The notes under the pieces were generated by a model that ran no database searches, had not been told where the DNA came from, and saw only the letters and a program-made list of their open reading frames with translations. Below are positions 1-5,493 of a DNA stretch of 5,529 nucleotides, in pieces. Positions within the stretch are counted from its first letter, which is position 1, and every line of letters starts with the position of its first letter. The position numbers and the translations under genes are program-made. Source of the stretch: Acidobacteriota bacterium (lineage in GTDB: Bacteria; Acidobacteriota; Terriglobia; UBA7540); the NCBI GenBank assembly GCA_003165615.1, contig PLWR01000090.1, forward strand, positions 18,716 through 24,244. Direction: 5' to 3'.

Positions 1-1410
1 CACCAGGTGACCTAACTCCGCGCGCAGCTTTTCTGCCTTCTGCGTGCGGTTCGCTGCCGGGGTGGAATCGAGTTGCCAGTAATTCTTGCGGGTTTGGGCG
101 CTGGCACTGATGAGTTTCTGCAAGTATTGAAACCACGACTCAAATTGCTGGTTGAGGGCTTCGTTGACCTGCGAGAGTGGAATTTGCACGGTAATCTCGG
201 GCAAATTGCGACTTTCGGTTGCCCCGAGCAGTGTCGCCATTTTCACCGCGGTGGCTTCCATCGAGCTTTCCTGGGCCTCGATCGTCACAAGTTTGCCCTT
301 GGCCTTCAAACCCTTGTAGAAGCGCTGGGCGCGCGCGAATTCCGCAGTCACGCTGCCCTGAGGAATCGCACCCTCCGACGTGCCGACAAACAAAGGGCGG
401 GGCGCGATGAGGGCCGCCACTTCCGCGTCACCAAACTCATTGAGCTGGCCATAGATCACCCGGTCGACGGGTTCCTGCCAGCAATTCTCCCGCTGCTGAA
501 AGTAATCGAGGCTTGCCACTCCCGCGAGCGATTCATCCAGCGCCCCCGCATAAAGGGCGGTCATGCCTCCCTCGCCTTGCCCCATGATGGCAACATGCTT
601 TCCCGCGAGCTCCGGCCGCCCGCCGAGAAAATCGTGCAGAAACAGAGCTTGCTCGACTTCCAATGCGACCAGCGTGCGCCCTACGATGAAGCCGGCGCGC
701 CACAAAACTCGGCGGCGATCCCTCCCGCCTGCCTGCTTGCAAATCGGGTGATCATCGCTACGCGCGGTGGTGATGGGAATTGTTACAGCGACGTTTCGCG
801 CCAGCAGTGCTTCCAGCCATGCGGCCGGTTTTGACCCCTCCGCCACGCCGGCAAACTCTGCCGGGTTTTGGTTGGCAGGAGGAATGGCGATGATGGCGCC
901 TGCCAGCTTCCCGGTTTGCGGAAAGAAGATCAGTGCCCGGGCGCTCAATCCAGAGTCCATGGGCAGGGTCACGTCCTCAACCCGCAGATTCGCATCCTCG
1001 TGCAGGATTTTTGTTTGCGGAATTCCCCTTTCGGGCTCGATGAAGCCCAGCATTTCGCGGAGGTGTGCCCGATGCTGCTCGACCGAGGCTTTATACGCGC
1101 CATAGGAAGAGAAGTCGGGGCGCCAAAGGGCGTCGCGCTTCGCCGGCGTTACGGCAATTTGCGACTCGAAATACCGTATGATCTGCTGGCGTTGCTCCTC
1201 GCGAAGGTCTTCCGTGACCGGTTTGGTTAAGAGCGCCGTCCCTTGCAGCGCGAAGGCGGCGTTGCCTGATGCCGGAGCTGGGGAATTGTTGATTTCACCG
1301 ATGGGCCGAGCGCCTTCGGGCGTCAGCGCTCTTCCGGTGGATACAATTCGTGCAGCCGTCAGCCCCGCTAGAATTAAGGCGGTCAGATAGAGCAGATGAT
1401 TCTTGCGCAC
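1..1410 (-). CDS. Exported alpha/beta-hydrolase-like protein with Gly at nucleophile position (3' end outside window)
   Basis: Hand translation from a GTG at 1410 gives 470 codons without a stop, running off the left edge, so the C-terminus is missing. The start is supported by GGGGGA at 1419-1424, eight bases upstream, and by a signal-peptide-like N-terminus: MRKNH, then a hydrophobic stretch at residues 5-21. An alpha/beta-hydrolase core follows: a strand near AGAIIAIPPAN, a helical segment at 232-262 (RRRVLWRAGF onward), then VAIMGQGEGG with the elbow at 277-282, WQEPVDR from W311, and FGDAEVAALIAPRPLFV at 326-342. The elbow GxSxG reads G-Q-G-E-G, so residue 279, where the nucleophilic Ser should be, is Gly. 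From memory, related planctomycete and acidobacterial proteins annotated as dienelactone hydrolase or acetyl xylan esterase-like also have GxGEGG, so this is probably a family trait and not damage. Hydrolytic activity is therefore doubtful; the substrate is unknown. A catalytic His, if any, may lie beyond the window. Confidence 0.85.
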   Translation of the reverse strand, partial: MRKNHLLYLTALILAGLTAARIVSTGRALTPEGARPIGEINNSPAPASGNAAFALQGTALLTKPVTEDLREEQRQQIIRYFESQIAVTPAKRDALWRPDFSSYGAYKASVEQHRAHLREMLGFIEPERGIPQTKILHEDANLRVEDVTLPMDSGLSARALIFFPQTGKLAGAIIAIPPANQNPAEFAGVAEGSKPAAWLEALLARNVAVTIPITTARSDDHPICKQAGGRDRRRVLWRAGFIVGRTLVALEVEQALFLHDFLGGRPELAGKHVAIMGQGEGGMTALYAGALDESLAGVASLDYFQQRENCWQEPVDRVIYGQLNEFGDAEVAALIAPRPLFVGTSEGAIPQGSVTAEFARAQRFYKGLKAKGKLVTIEAQESSMEATAVKMATLLGATESRNLPEITVQIPLSQVNEALNQQFESWFQYLQKLISASAQTRKNYWQLDSTPAANRTQKAEKLRAELGHLV

Positions 1411-1418
1411 AAGATAAT

Positions 1419-1424
1419 TCCCCC
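1419..1424 (-). promoter_or_regulatory. Ribosome binding site for the hydrolase-like gene
   Basis: The minus strand reads GGGGGA eight bases before the GTG at 1410. It decides in favour of this GTG start, which also gives a good export signal. No convincing -35/-10 pair was found in the 150 bases upstream; the best -10-like hexamer (TAAGAT) lacks a partner. Confidence 0.55.
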
Positions 1425-1444
1425 AATTTCGGCATCGTGTCCGG

Positions 1445-1479
1445 GCTGCCCAGGGCGATGCCTTATCCTTGTGGGCAGC
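1445..1479 (-). promoter_or_regulatory. Inverted repeat in the hydrolase gene leader
   Basis: GCTGCCCA at 1445-1452 and TGGGCAGC at 1472-1479 are perfect 8-base inverted arms with a 19-base loop. The structure sits 35 bases upstream of the GTG start at 1410. It could be a leader hairpin, an operator or a chance GC-rich fold. No T-tract follows on the minus strand, so it is not a standard intrinsic terminator in that direction. Confidence 0.4.
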
Positions 1480-1520
1480 TTGCACACTTTAGGTGGGGGT
1501 ATCTTAGCTTTCATTCTGTT

Positions 1521-1542
1521 GAATAGGAATAGGGAATAGGGG
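1521..1542. repeat. Short tandem GAATAGG repeat
   Basis: Three successive units on the plus strand, GAATAG, GAATAGG and GAATAGGGG, lie in the gap between the isomerase and hydrolase genes. The unit lengthens by G at each step, as expected from slippage. No function is visible. Confidence 0.6.
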
Positions 1543-1559
1543 TTGGGATAATGACCACA

Positions 1560-1575
1560 CCCGTCAGCTGACGGG
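1560..1575. repeat. 16-bp perfect palindrome (possible operator or hairpin)
   Basis: CCCGTCAGCTGACGGG equals its own reverse complement over all 16 bases. It lies 51 bases beyond the isomerase stop and 150 bases upstream of the hydrolase start. As RNA it would form a 6-bp GC-rich stem with an AGCT loop, without a following T-tract on the minus strand. It could be a dimeric regulator site or a factor-dependent 3' end for the isomerase message. Confidence 0.5.
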
Positions 1576-1599
1576 CTGGCACTTTATGTGAGGCGAGGC

Positions 1600-1620
1600 A
1601 ACTGAAAGCTGATAGCTGAT
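1600..1620. repeat. Three tandem heptamers (AGCTGAT type)
   Basis: The plus strand has AACTGAA, AGCTGAT, AGCTGAT back to back, ending six bases before the isomerase stop codon. The last two copies are identical and the first differs at two positions. Similar ATCAGCT tandems are, from memory, common intergenic filler in acidobacterial-type genomes. Confidence 0.6.
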
Positions 1621-1626
1621 TGCTTC

Positions 1627-3084
1627 CTATTGCCCGATGACCTTCAGCTCCAGGCCGGTGAGCCACGAAACCTTCTTAAGCTTTCCCAGGACGTGGCCGA
1701 CGCCAAGTGCACAGTGGTGGGTGGGTCCCTCGCTGCAATAGGCATTGATGAAGGGTGCGGGTTCCAGCGCGAATCGCAGGCGGCTGTTGGTGTTGCCGAT
1801 CTTCAATCGTTCACCGGCCAAGCATTCACCCTCCGCCGCGAGAAATTTCAGACGGCCGTCGCACGTTTGGGTGAGGCCGAGGATGGTAATAGGGCCTTTG
1901 CGCACGCTGGCTTCCACGCTGACGCCGAATCCGGATTTGCCGTGATACAGGCCGAGCCCGCGCAGCACCGGCCGGCCTTCGGCGATTCCCAAATGGAAGG
2001 GGCCGTCGTGGCCCATCAGGATGAACCGGTCGCGGAAGTCCATGGCGTAAAGTTCCGTGTAGCTGCCTCCCGCGCCCAGCAGGTCCATGATCTTCATGGC
2101 CTGGAGGTTTTTCAAATCGGCTTCGCCCGAGCAGGTGATTCCGCGCGCGGTAAGCAGCGAACATCCCAGGATGACGCCCGCGCCCAGCCGTTCATACAGC
2201 TTGCCGCCTACGCCGAGGTAGTAGTAGGCCATGCCGTCGAGCGAAAAATCCTCCACCAGGTGGTCGAGGCCCACGGCGACGCGGTGCGCCCAATCCAGTT
2301 GGTCCGGAGCGGGTTTCTTGGCCAGCGGGTCCGACGGGCTGTCCTCACTGATGTCAAAAATCTGGCGGGTTTCCTCCGCCTTGCGCGCGATCTCCGCATC
2401 CGTCGCGGCGTTCACGCGCTCCTCCAAGTGGCACATATTCAGCACCTCGATATGCGTTCCCAGTTGCGCCTGGTGCTGGGTGAAGTCGCTGTACATGTCC
2501 AGCATTCCGGGGAAGGGGTGGCCGAGGTATCCGATGCGAGCCTGGCGCTGATTGCGAACCACCTTGGCGGCCGCGCACCACTCCTCGATTTCCGTCCACG
2601 CGGATTCGCAGGGTTCGGTCACATCGGGTTCCGGGTCAAGCATTCCCGTCACTTGCCGGAAGGGAATCCCCGCGCGCGCAAACGCCCCGGCGATTTCCGG
2701 AGCGCAGCAGGCGGAACAGTTGACCAGCCATTCCCCCGTATCGGTGTGGGCATAATCTAGCGCCGCCCGTGGTTGCAGATTGAGGACCACCACGGGAGCC
2801 TTGGCGTGCTGGATGACGGGCAGGACGGTGGAGGAGGTTGCGTAGGTGCCGGCGTAGCAGAAAACCAGATCAACGCACGCACTGCGAAATGCATCACCCG
2901 CCCGGATGGCGCCGGGGGCATCGTCCACCAGGCCGGCACTGACGACGGTGGCCCACGCGCCGATGCGCTGTTCCACCTTGCGCTGGTAGCCCTCCAGCCG
3001 CTCTTTGAGCCCGTGGAACTGCGGCCAGTATGCCGCCAGGCCAATCCCGAATACTCCCACCGTTGCCTTCTCTGCTTGTCGCAC
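1627..3084 (-). CDS. L-fucose/L-arabinose isomerase-family protein
   Basis: The 485-residue product resembles the L-fucose/L-arabinose isomerase superfamily: metal-dependent, cytoplasmic enzymes interconverting aldoses and ketoses. The N-terminal half carries Rossmann-like strands (ATVGVFGIGLAAY, VDLVFCYAGTY, APVVVLNLQP, QARIGYLGHPF). Putative active-site residues are Glu321 in SGEAD, Glu344 in YTELY, His359 in MGHDGP and His456 or His457 in GPTHHCALG. Their spacing (23, 15, about 97) is close to Glu306, Glu333, His350 and His450 of E. coli AraA, so an intact metal site is likely. The start is set at GTG 3084 because AGGTGGAGG lies five bases before it; an in-frame GTG at 3096 sits inside that site and is less likely. 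There is no signal peptide. The true sugar is unknown, and no kinase, epimerase or transporter is in view to suggest it. Overall similarity to classical AraA seems low, so the symbol araA is withheld. Confidence 0.88.
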   Translation of the reverse strand: MRQAEKATVGVFGIGLAAYWPQFHGLKERLEGYQRKVEQRIGAWATVVSAGLVDDAPGAIRAGDAFRSACVDLVFCYAGTYATSSTVLPVIQHAKAPVVVLNLQPRAALDYAHTDTGEWLVNCSACCAPEIAGAFARAGIPFRQVTGMLDPEPDVTEPCESAWTEIEEWCAAAKVVRNQRQARIGYLGHPFPGMLDMYSDFTQHQAQLGTHIEVLNMCHLEERVNAATDAEIARKAEETRQIFDISEDSPSDPLAKKPAPDQLDWAHRVAVGLDHLVEDFSLDGMAYYYLGVGGKLYERLGAGVILGCSLLTARGITCSGEADLKNLQAMKIMDLLGAGGSYTELYAMDFRDRFILMGHDGPFHLGIAEGRPVLRGLGLYHGKSGFGVSVEASVRKGPITILGLTQTCDGRLKFLAAEGECLAGERLKIGNTNSRLRFALEPAPFINAYCSEGPTHHCALGVGHVLGKLKKVSWLTGLELKVIGQ

Positions 3085-3089
3085 GCAAA

Positions 3090-3098
3090 CCTCCACCT
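3090..3098 (-). promoter_or_regulatory. Strong ribosome binding site deciding the isomerase start
   Basis: The minus strand reads AGGTGGAGG, closely matching the anti-16S tail, with a five-base gap to the GTG at 3084. It overlaps the alternative GTG at 3096, which has no purine-rich site at proper distance. Confidence 0.7.
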
Positions 3099-3159
3099 GC
3101 CTTTGTCAGTCTGGATTTTCCTTCACCGGAAGAAGTTGTTGAGATTCCAGCCCTATTAA

Positions 3160-3188
3160 TTGATAAAGCCAGTTCCCGTGATTGTCAA
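3160..3188 (-). promoter_or_regulatory. Sigma70-like promoter for the isomerase gene
   Basis: A perfect -35 box TTGACA (3183-3188, minus strand) is followed after exactly 17 bases by TATCAA (3160-3165), four of six matches to TATAAT. It predicts a leader of roughly 70 bases before the GTG at 3084. This suggests the isomerase is transcribed independently of the upstream propeller gene. No obvious operator palindrome overlaps it. Confidence 0.55.
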
Positions 3189-3247
3189 ATTCTTGCGGAT
3201 ATAAACGCGAGGCAAGGTCGCGCCGAAACGGAGTGAGAATCAGCCCG

Positions 3248-3265
3248 AAAAGACTGGTGGTCCAG
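3248..3265 (-). terminator. Weak terminator-like hairpin after the propeller gene
   Basis: Five bases past the propeller stop the minus strand reads CTGG-ACCA-CCAG followed at once by TCTTTT. The placement is right for an intrinsic terminator, but the stem has only four pairs and the T-tract is interrupted. It would separate this gene from the isomerase promoter. Confidence 0.25.
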
Positions 3266-3270
3266 GCTCG

Positions 3271-4437
3271 CTACTGTTTTCCTGGAAGCCGATAGACTTG
3301 CAAAATCTCATCAGAAACCACGGCGAGAAGGGTCCCGTCCGGACAGAGTGCTAACTGATTTACATGGCGACCCCAGGGGGACCACGCTGACGTGCCTTTG
3401 ACTTTCAACGCGTAAATCGCCCGCCGGTCCGGTACGCTGTATACAACTACCCGGTCGTTTGACGGAAACGCGTAGAGGTCCAACTCCGGCTCCGTCATAC
3501 CTCTTAGCCTATTCTCTATAACTGCGAACCTTTCACCTCCGCTCGATGCCAGAGTCGAGTCGAATGACCGATTTTTGTCTAAAATCACCCGGAGCAATAG
3601 GGTGCCGTCGACCGTCGCCACAGCCATTTCGCGCCCTGCTTCGATAACTAATGTTCCATCATTCACGAAGAACGCAGACTTCCGCTTGTAATCATCGAAT
3701 TGCTTGTCCATGCCGGCAGGTTGAAAAGGGTGCCAGGACTGGTCAATTTCCCGAATGCAAAGCTCCCATAGTTTAGGCCTACTCCCAATCAGCCGATGAT
3801 TTGAGATGTTGTAGATGAGTTCTTTTTCGGTCCATTCAGCAACAACAGCAAATGTCCCGACATCCAAGAGTGTATTTTGGTGATTTTCGGCGTAAGCATA
3901 AGAGGAAAGGAGTAGCAATTGCTTGTTCGGAGAAATGCTTCGACAATCACGGCCATTTGACAGTAGTTGTTCCTGAGTGACTTCAAAGCTGGGCGAAAAC
4001 AAACGGAGAACGTTGCCCGTGCAGGCTAGAAACTTTCCGTCATGCAACCCAAGAACGCGAACCGGATAGGAGGGCGTAGACCACTCTTGCGGGTCTTGCT
4101 TCTGACCTGTTATTGCGTCAAGAAGAAAGACATGGAGATGTGCGGGTTCGGGGGTACGTGGACCAGCCTTCTTGGCCACAGGGTGATCGTCGAGTGTTAG
4201 CCATGCAACCGCGAGACGGTTGATGTCGGTAAAGTCAACGAATGTAGGTATGCGTTTTTCTCCGTCGAATGTCTTGTATCCGAGGTTACGGAGGTTCACT
4301 TCAAACAACGGATGGTCGTTGCTGAGGGATGGGTCCGGGTCTTGCGGATTCGCTCGCCCCACAAGCATCAAGGTGACCCCAAACAGGATTGCAGCAACTA
4401 ATTTCCGAATGCCGAACTTCCCTGGTTGCAAGTTCAT
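3271..4437 (-). CDS. Exported beta-propeller (WD40-like) protein of unknown function
   Basis: The 388-residue product begins with a signal-peptide-like segment: a basic start (MNLQPGKFGIRK), a hydrophobic core at residues 13-27 (LVAAILFGVTLMLVG), then a polar stretch. The rest is beta-rich with blade-like motifs: SPNKQLLLLSS (169-179), SSGGERFAVIENR (298-310), RVVVYSVPDRRAIYALKVKG (329-348), and LALCPDGTLLAVVSDEILQVYRLP-type C-terminal blade at 362-385. SPDG-like turns followed by small/hydrophobic strands are typical of WD40 and YVTN-type propellers. ATG 4437 is preferred because GAGG stands six bases before it; ATGs at 4440 and 4458 are alternatives. From memory, similar secreted propellers occur as multi-copy families in acidobacterial genomes. 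No catalytic residues are recognisable; a binding or scaffold role is inference only. The gene is visibly lower in GC than its neighbours (a 60-base sample at 3841-3900 has 25 G+C against 36 in the isomerase at 2401-2460), which may mean recent acquisition. Confidence 0.78.
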   Translation of the reverse strand: MNLQPGKFGIRKLVAAILFGVTLMLVGRANPQDPDPSLSNDHPLFEVNLRNLGYKTFDGEKRIPTFVDFTDINRLAVAWLTLDDHPVAKKAGPRTPEPAHLHVFLLDAITGQKQDPQEWSTPSYPVRVLGLHDGKFLACTGNVLRLFSPSFEVTQEQLLSNGRDCRSISPNKQLLLLSSYAYAENHQNTLLDVGTFAVVAEWTEKELIYNISNHRLIGSRPKLWELCIREIDQSWHPFQPAGMDKQFDDYKRKSAFFVNDGTLVIEAGREMAVATVDGTLLLRVILDKNRSFDSTLASSGGERFAVIENRLRGMTEPELDLYAFPSNDRVVVYSVPDRRAIYALKVKGTSAWSPWGRHVNQLALCPDGTLLAVVSDEILQVYRLPGKQ

Positions 4438-4557
4438 CATAGTCCTCATTTGAATCATAAGCGCGATGCTGGGCTGCGTGTCCGATTATCCGGCGGCCGG
4501 CGACATGGGCTGCGGTCTTCCGCCCCTTACCCGGACTGGCAAGGCACTGCCTGCGGC

Positions 4558-4576
4558 CCGCCGGTCGTAGCGGCGG
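4558..4576 (-). terminator. Hairpin directly after the higA stop
   Basis: CCGCCG and CGGCGG arms (4571-4576 and 4558-4563 read on the minus strand) flank a seven-base loop, starting one base after the higA stop codon at 4578-4580. The stem is all G and C, but no T-run follows, so it may be a 3'-end stabiliser or a factor-dependent stop. The rest of the gap to 4438 is GC-rich with no convincing promoter; GATAAT near 4487 lacks a -35 box. Confidence 0.3.
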
Positions 4577-4577
4577 A

Positions 4578-4949
4578 CTATATGTGGACGGTGGTCATGC
4601 GTTTGAGGGTGGGAAGGGCCTTGATGGATTTTCCGGCTTCCTGCTGGGCGACACGCAGATCATAGAGGCTTTGGAGATTGATCCAGAATTCGGCGCTGGT
4701 GCCGAAGAAATGTGCCAGGCGCAACGCCGTATCCGCCGTGATGTCGCGCTGTCCATTCAGAATCTGGGTGATGCGATTGGTGGGAACCTGCAATTGTCGA
4801 GCCAGCGCGGCGGCGCTCATGTTAAGTTCCTTCAATTCTTCGGCCAAATGTTCTCCGGGATGAATGGCAAGTATTGGCATGTTCATTCCTTTGACCCGTT
4901 TCCCGGCCGCGAAGGCGGCAGTTTCCTTGTCCCGGAAACTCACGATCAT
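4578..4949 (-). CDS. higA: HigA-type antitoxin fused in frame to an N-terminal HigB remnant
   Basis: From ATG 4949 the frame encodes 123 residues. The first 21 match the start of HigB toxins (MIVSFRDKETAAF, ending KRVKG). The remaining 102, from ATG 4886, form a complete HigA/VapI-type antitoxin: MNMPILAIHPGEHLAEEL, an Xre-family helix-turn-helix at HigA residues 24-50 (SAAALARQLQV, then TNRITQILNGQRDIT), and the conserved tail FGTSAEFWINLQSLYDLR ending LPTLKR. HigA proteins are DNA-binding antitoxins that neutralise HigB and repress their own operon. Three starts are possible: 4949 (fusion, probably leaderless, because the -10 box ends six bases upstream), 4886 (the family-typical MxMP start, no spaced binding site), and 4880 (AAAGGA six bases upstream). 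The frame stays open upstream to 4991, but that extension covers the promoter. With no toxin left, HigA would be an orphan antitoxin or regulator. Confidence 0.85.
   Translation of the reverse strand: MIVSFRDKETAAFAAGKRVKGMNMPILAIHPGEHLAEELKELNMSAAALARQLQVPTNRITQILNGQRDITADTALRLAHFFGTSAEFWINLQSLYDLRVAQQEAGKSIKALPTLKRMTTVHI
4887..4949 (-). pseudogene. higB: Truncated HigB toxin remnant (first 21 codons)
   Basis: The codons from ATG 4949 give MIVSFRDKETAAFAAGK and then RVKG, the typical first strand and helix of RelE/HigB-superfamily ribosome-dependent mRNA interferases. Full-length HigB is about 90-95 residues. Here everything after VKG, including the catalytic core strands and the C-terminal RI-DQWRICF-type segment, is missing and the frame passes directly into HigA. 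The deletion removes no base of phase. Toxin activity is not expected. Confidence 0.8.
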
Positions 4950-4955
4950 GAATGC

Positions 4956-4984
4956 AGTATCCCGTAAAAGACGCCGTACGTCAA
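4956..4984 (-). promoter_or_regulatory. hig promoter with probable autoregulatory operator
   Basis: TTGACG (4979-4984, minus strand) and GATACT (4956-4961) are separated by 17 bases. The -10 box ends six bases before ATG 4949, so the transcript probably starts at or next to that codon (leaderless or nearly so). Overlapping inverted arms, GACG/CGTC at 4970-4982 and CGTA/TACG at 4963-4980, lie across the -35 and spacer, a plausible HigA operator. The promoter appears intact although the toxin gene is deleted. Confidence 0.6.
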
Positions 4985-5070
4985 GCGTCACGCCGGGCGA
5001 GCTTCAGAAAGAGTATTCATGGAGGCGTCTCGCGGGCTACGATGCTGGGCAAGCATGTCCAAAATGGTTC

Positions 5071-5098
5071 TTGACAAGCAAAATTGATAGGCTATAAT
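5071..5098 (+). promoter_or_regulatory. Near-consensus sigma70 promoter facing right, no clear gene behind it
   Basis: TTGACA (5071-5076) and TATAAT (5093-5098) are both perfect, with a 16-base spacer. Transcription would start near 5105, exactly where a GTG (5105-5107) opens an 82-codon frame of doubtful quality. It points away from the hig remnant. The product could be a small RNA, a leaderless short protein, or nothing, if the original gene has been lost. Confidence 0.65.
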
Positions 5099-5108
5099 GC
5101 TTGAGTGA

Positions 5109-5125
5109 GCCGGCGTCCTGCCGGC
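5109..5125 (+). repeat. Hairpin at the 5' end of the predicted transcript
   Basis: GCCGGC-GTCCT-GCCGGC forms a 6-bp all-GC stem with a five-base loop, four bases after the predicted start near 5105. Confidence 0.5.
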
Positions 5126-5133
5126 GCGATGCG

Positions 5134-5160
5134 CCTCTCGGATTCTCCCACCACGAGAGG
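5134..5160 (+). repeat. Second hairpin downstream of the plus-strand promoter
   Basis: CCTCTCG (5134-5140) and CGAGAGG (5154-5160) are perfect 7-base inverted arms around a 13-base loop, only eight bases after the first hairpin. Together the two would make a strongly structured RNA leader. Confidence 0.5.
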
Positions 5161-5250
5161 ACAAATACCAAGAGGATGGCTGGTCACGACCGACGGAGTG
5201 CGTCTTGGCATGCTTGGACAGGAGGTCGACCTGGTGTCTTTGTGTCTTGG
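5149..5250. repeat. Degenerate ACCACGA/ACACAAAG-type repeat, two opposed copies
   Basis: On the plus strand 5149-5176 reads CACCACGAGAGGACAAATAC then CAAGAGGA; on the minus strand about 5229-5253 reads CACCAAGACACAAAGACACC. Both resemble the purine-rich 'accacgaagacacaaag' repeat that I recall from intergenic DNA of many environmental bacteria. The right copy has a clear 8-base period (GTGTCTTT GTGTCTT, 5234-5248). Confidence 0.35.
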
Positions 5251-5263
5251 TGCTAAGGGCTGC

Positions 5264-5293
5264 TGCCGCACAGACGCCCATGCGCCTGCGGCA
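5264..5293 (+). terminator. Inverted repeat followed at a distance by a T-run
   Basis: TGCCGCA (5264-5270) and TGCGGCA (5287-5293) are perfect 7-base arms with a 16-base loop. A run of six Ts comes at 5307-5312, 13 bases after the stem, too far for a standard intrinsic terminator. It could still end the transcript started near 5105, giving an RNA of about 190-210 bases. Confidence 0.25.
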
Positions 5294-5493
5294 CATCTAT
5301 TATTGCGTTTTTTCCCCGCTTTGCCTTACCATTGCCGATGTAACTGCTTTTAATTGAATCGGATAGGATTTTAAGTCCAGGCATCGTATTTCCTCTAAGT
5401 CCCTGCGTTTTCATGCACATCGTGGGTTCCATCGGCATTTTCCGGGATTAAGAGCGTCGGGCCAAAGTACGCCAAGGTTCCTCTCCTGATTTA

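Noticed and set aside
73..834. Plus-strand 253-codon open frame
   Set aside because: It is antisense to the hydrolase-like gene, whose minus-strand frame is open over 470 codons and shows recognisable motifs. The plus-strand translation is Arg/His-rich and resembles no family.
1178..1390. Plus-strand small frames at 868-1390
   Set aside because: They lie antisense within the 5' half of the hydrolase-like gene and have no recognisable protein features.
1630..2760. Plus-strand 376-codon open frame
   Set aside because: It is the antisense shadow of the isomerase gene, produced by strong GC codon bias. No domain is recognisable in it, and the minus strand clearly encodes the family motifs.
4481..4492. 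Promoter for the propeller gene at GATAAT
   Set aside because: No acceptable -35 hexamer lies 15-19 bases upstream on the minus strand.
4950..4991. Upstream extension of the HigA frame to 4991
   Set aside because: These codons overlap the -35 and -10 boxes of the hig promoter, so they would not be transcribed from it; the added residues do not belong to HigB.
4988..5296. Minus-strand 102-codon frame upstream of the hig remnant
   Set aside because: It reads through the degenerate repeat, both hairpins and the plus-strand promoter, has a low-complexity composition, and lacks a ribosome binding site.
5360..5420. tRNA-Leu-like fragment or attachment site (GGACTTAAAATCC on the minus strand)
   Set aside because: The anticodon-loop-like string is present, but neighbouring D-arm, T-arm and acceptor sequences do not pair, so neither a tRNA nor a tRNA-derived attachment site can be supported.
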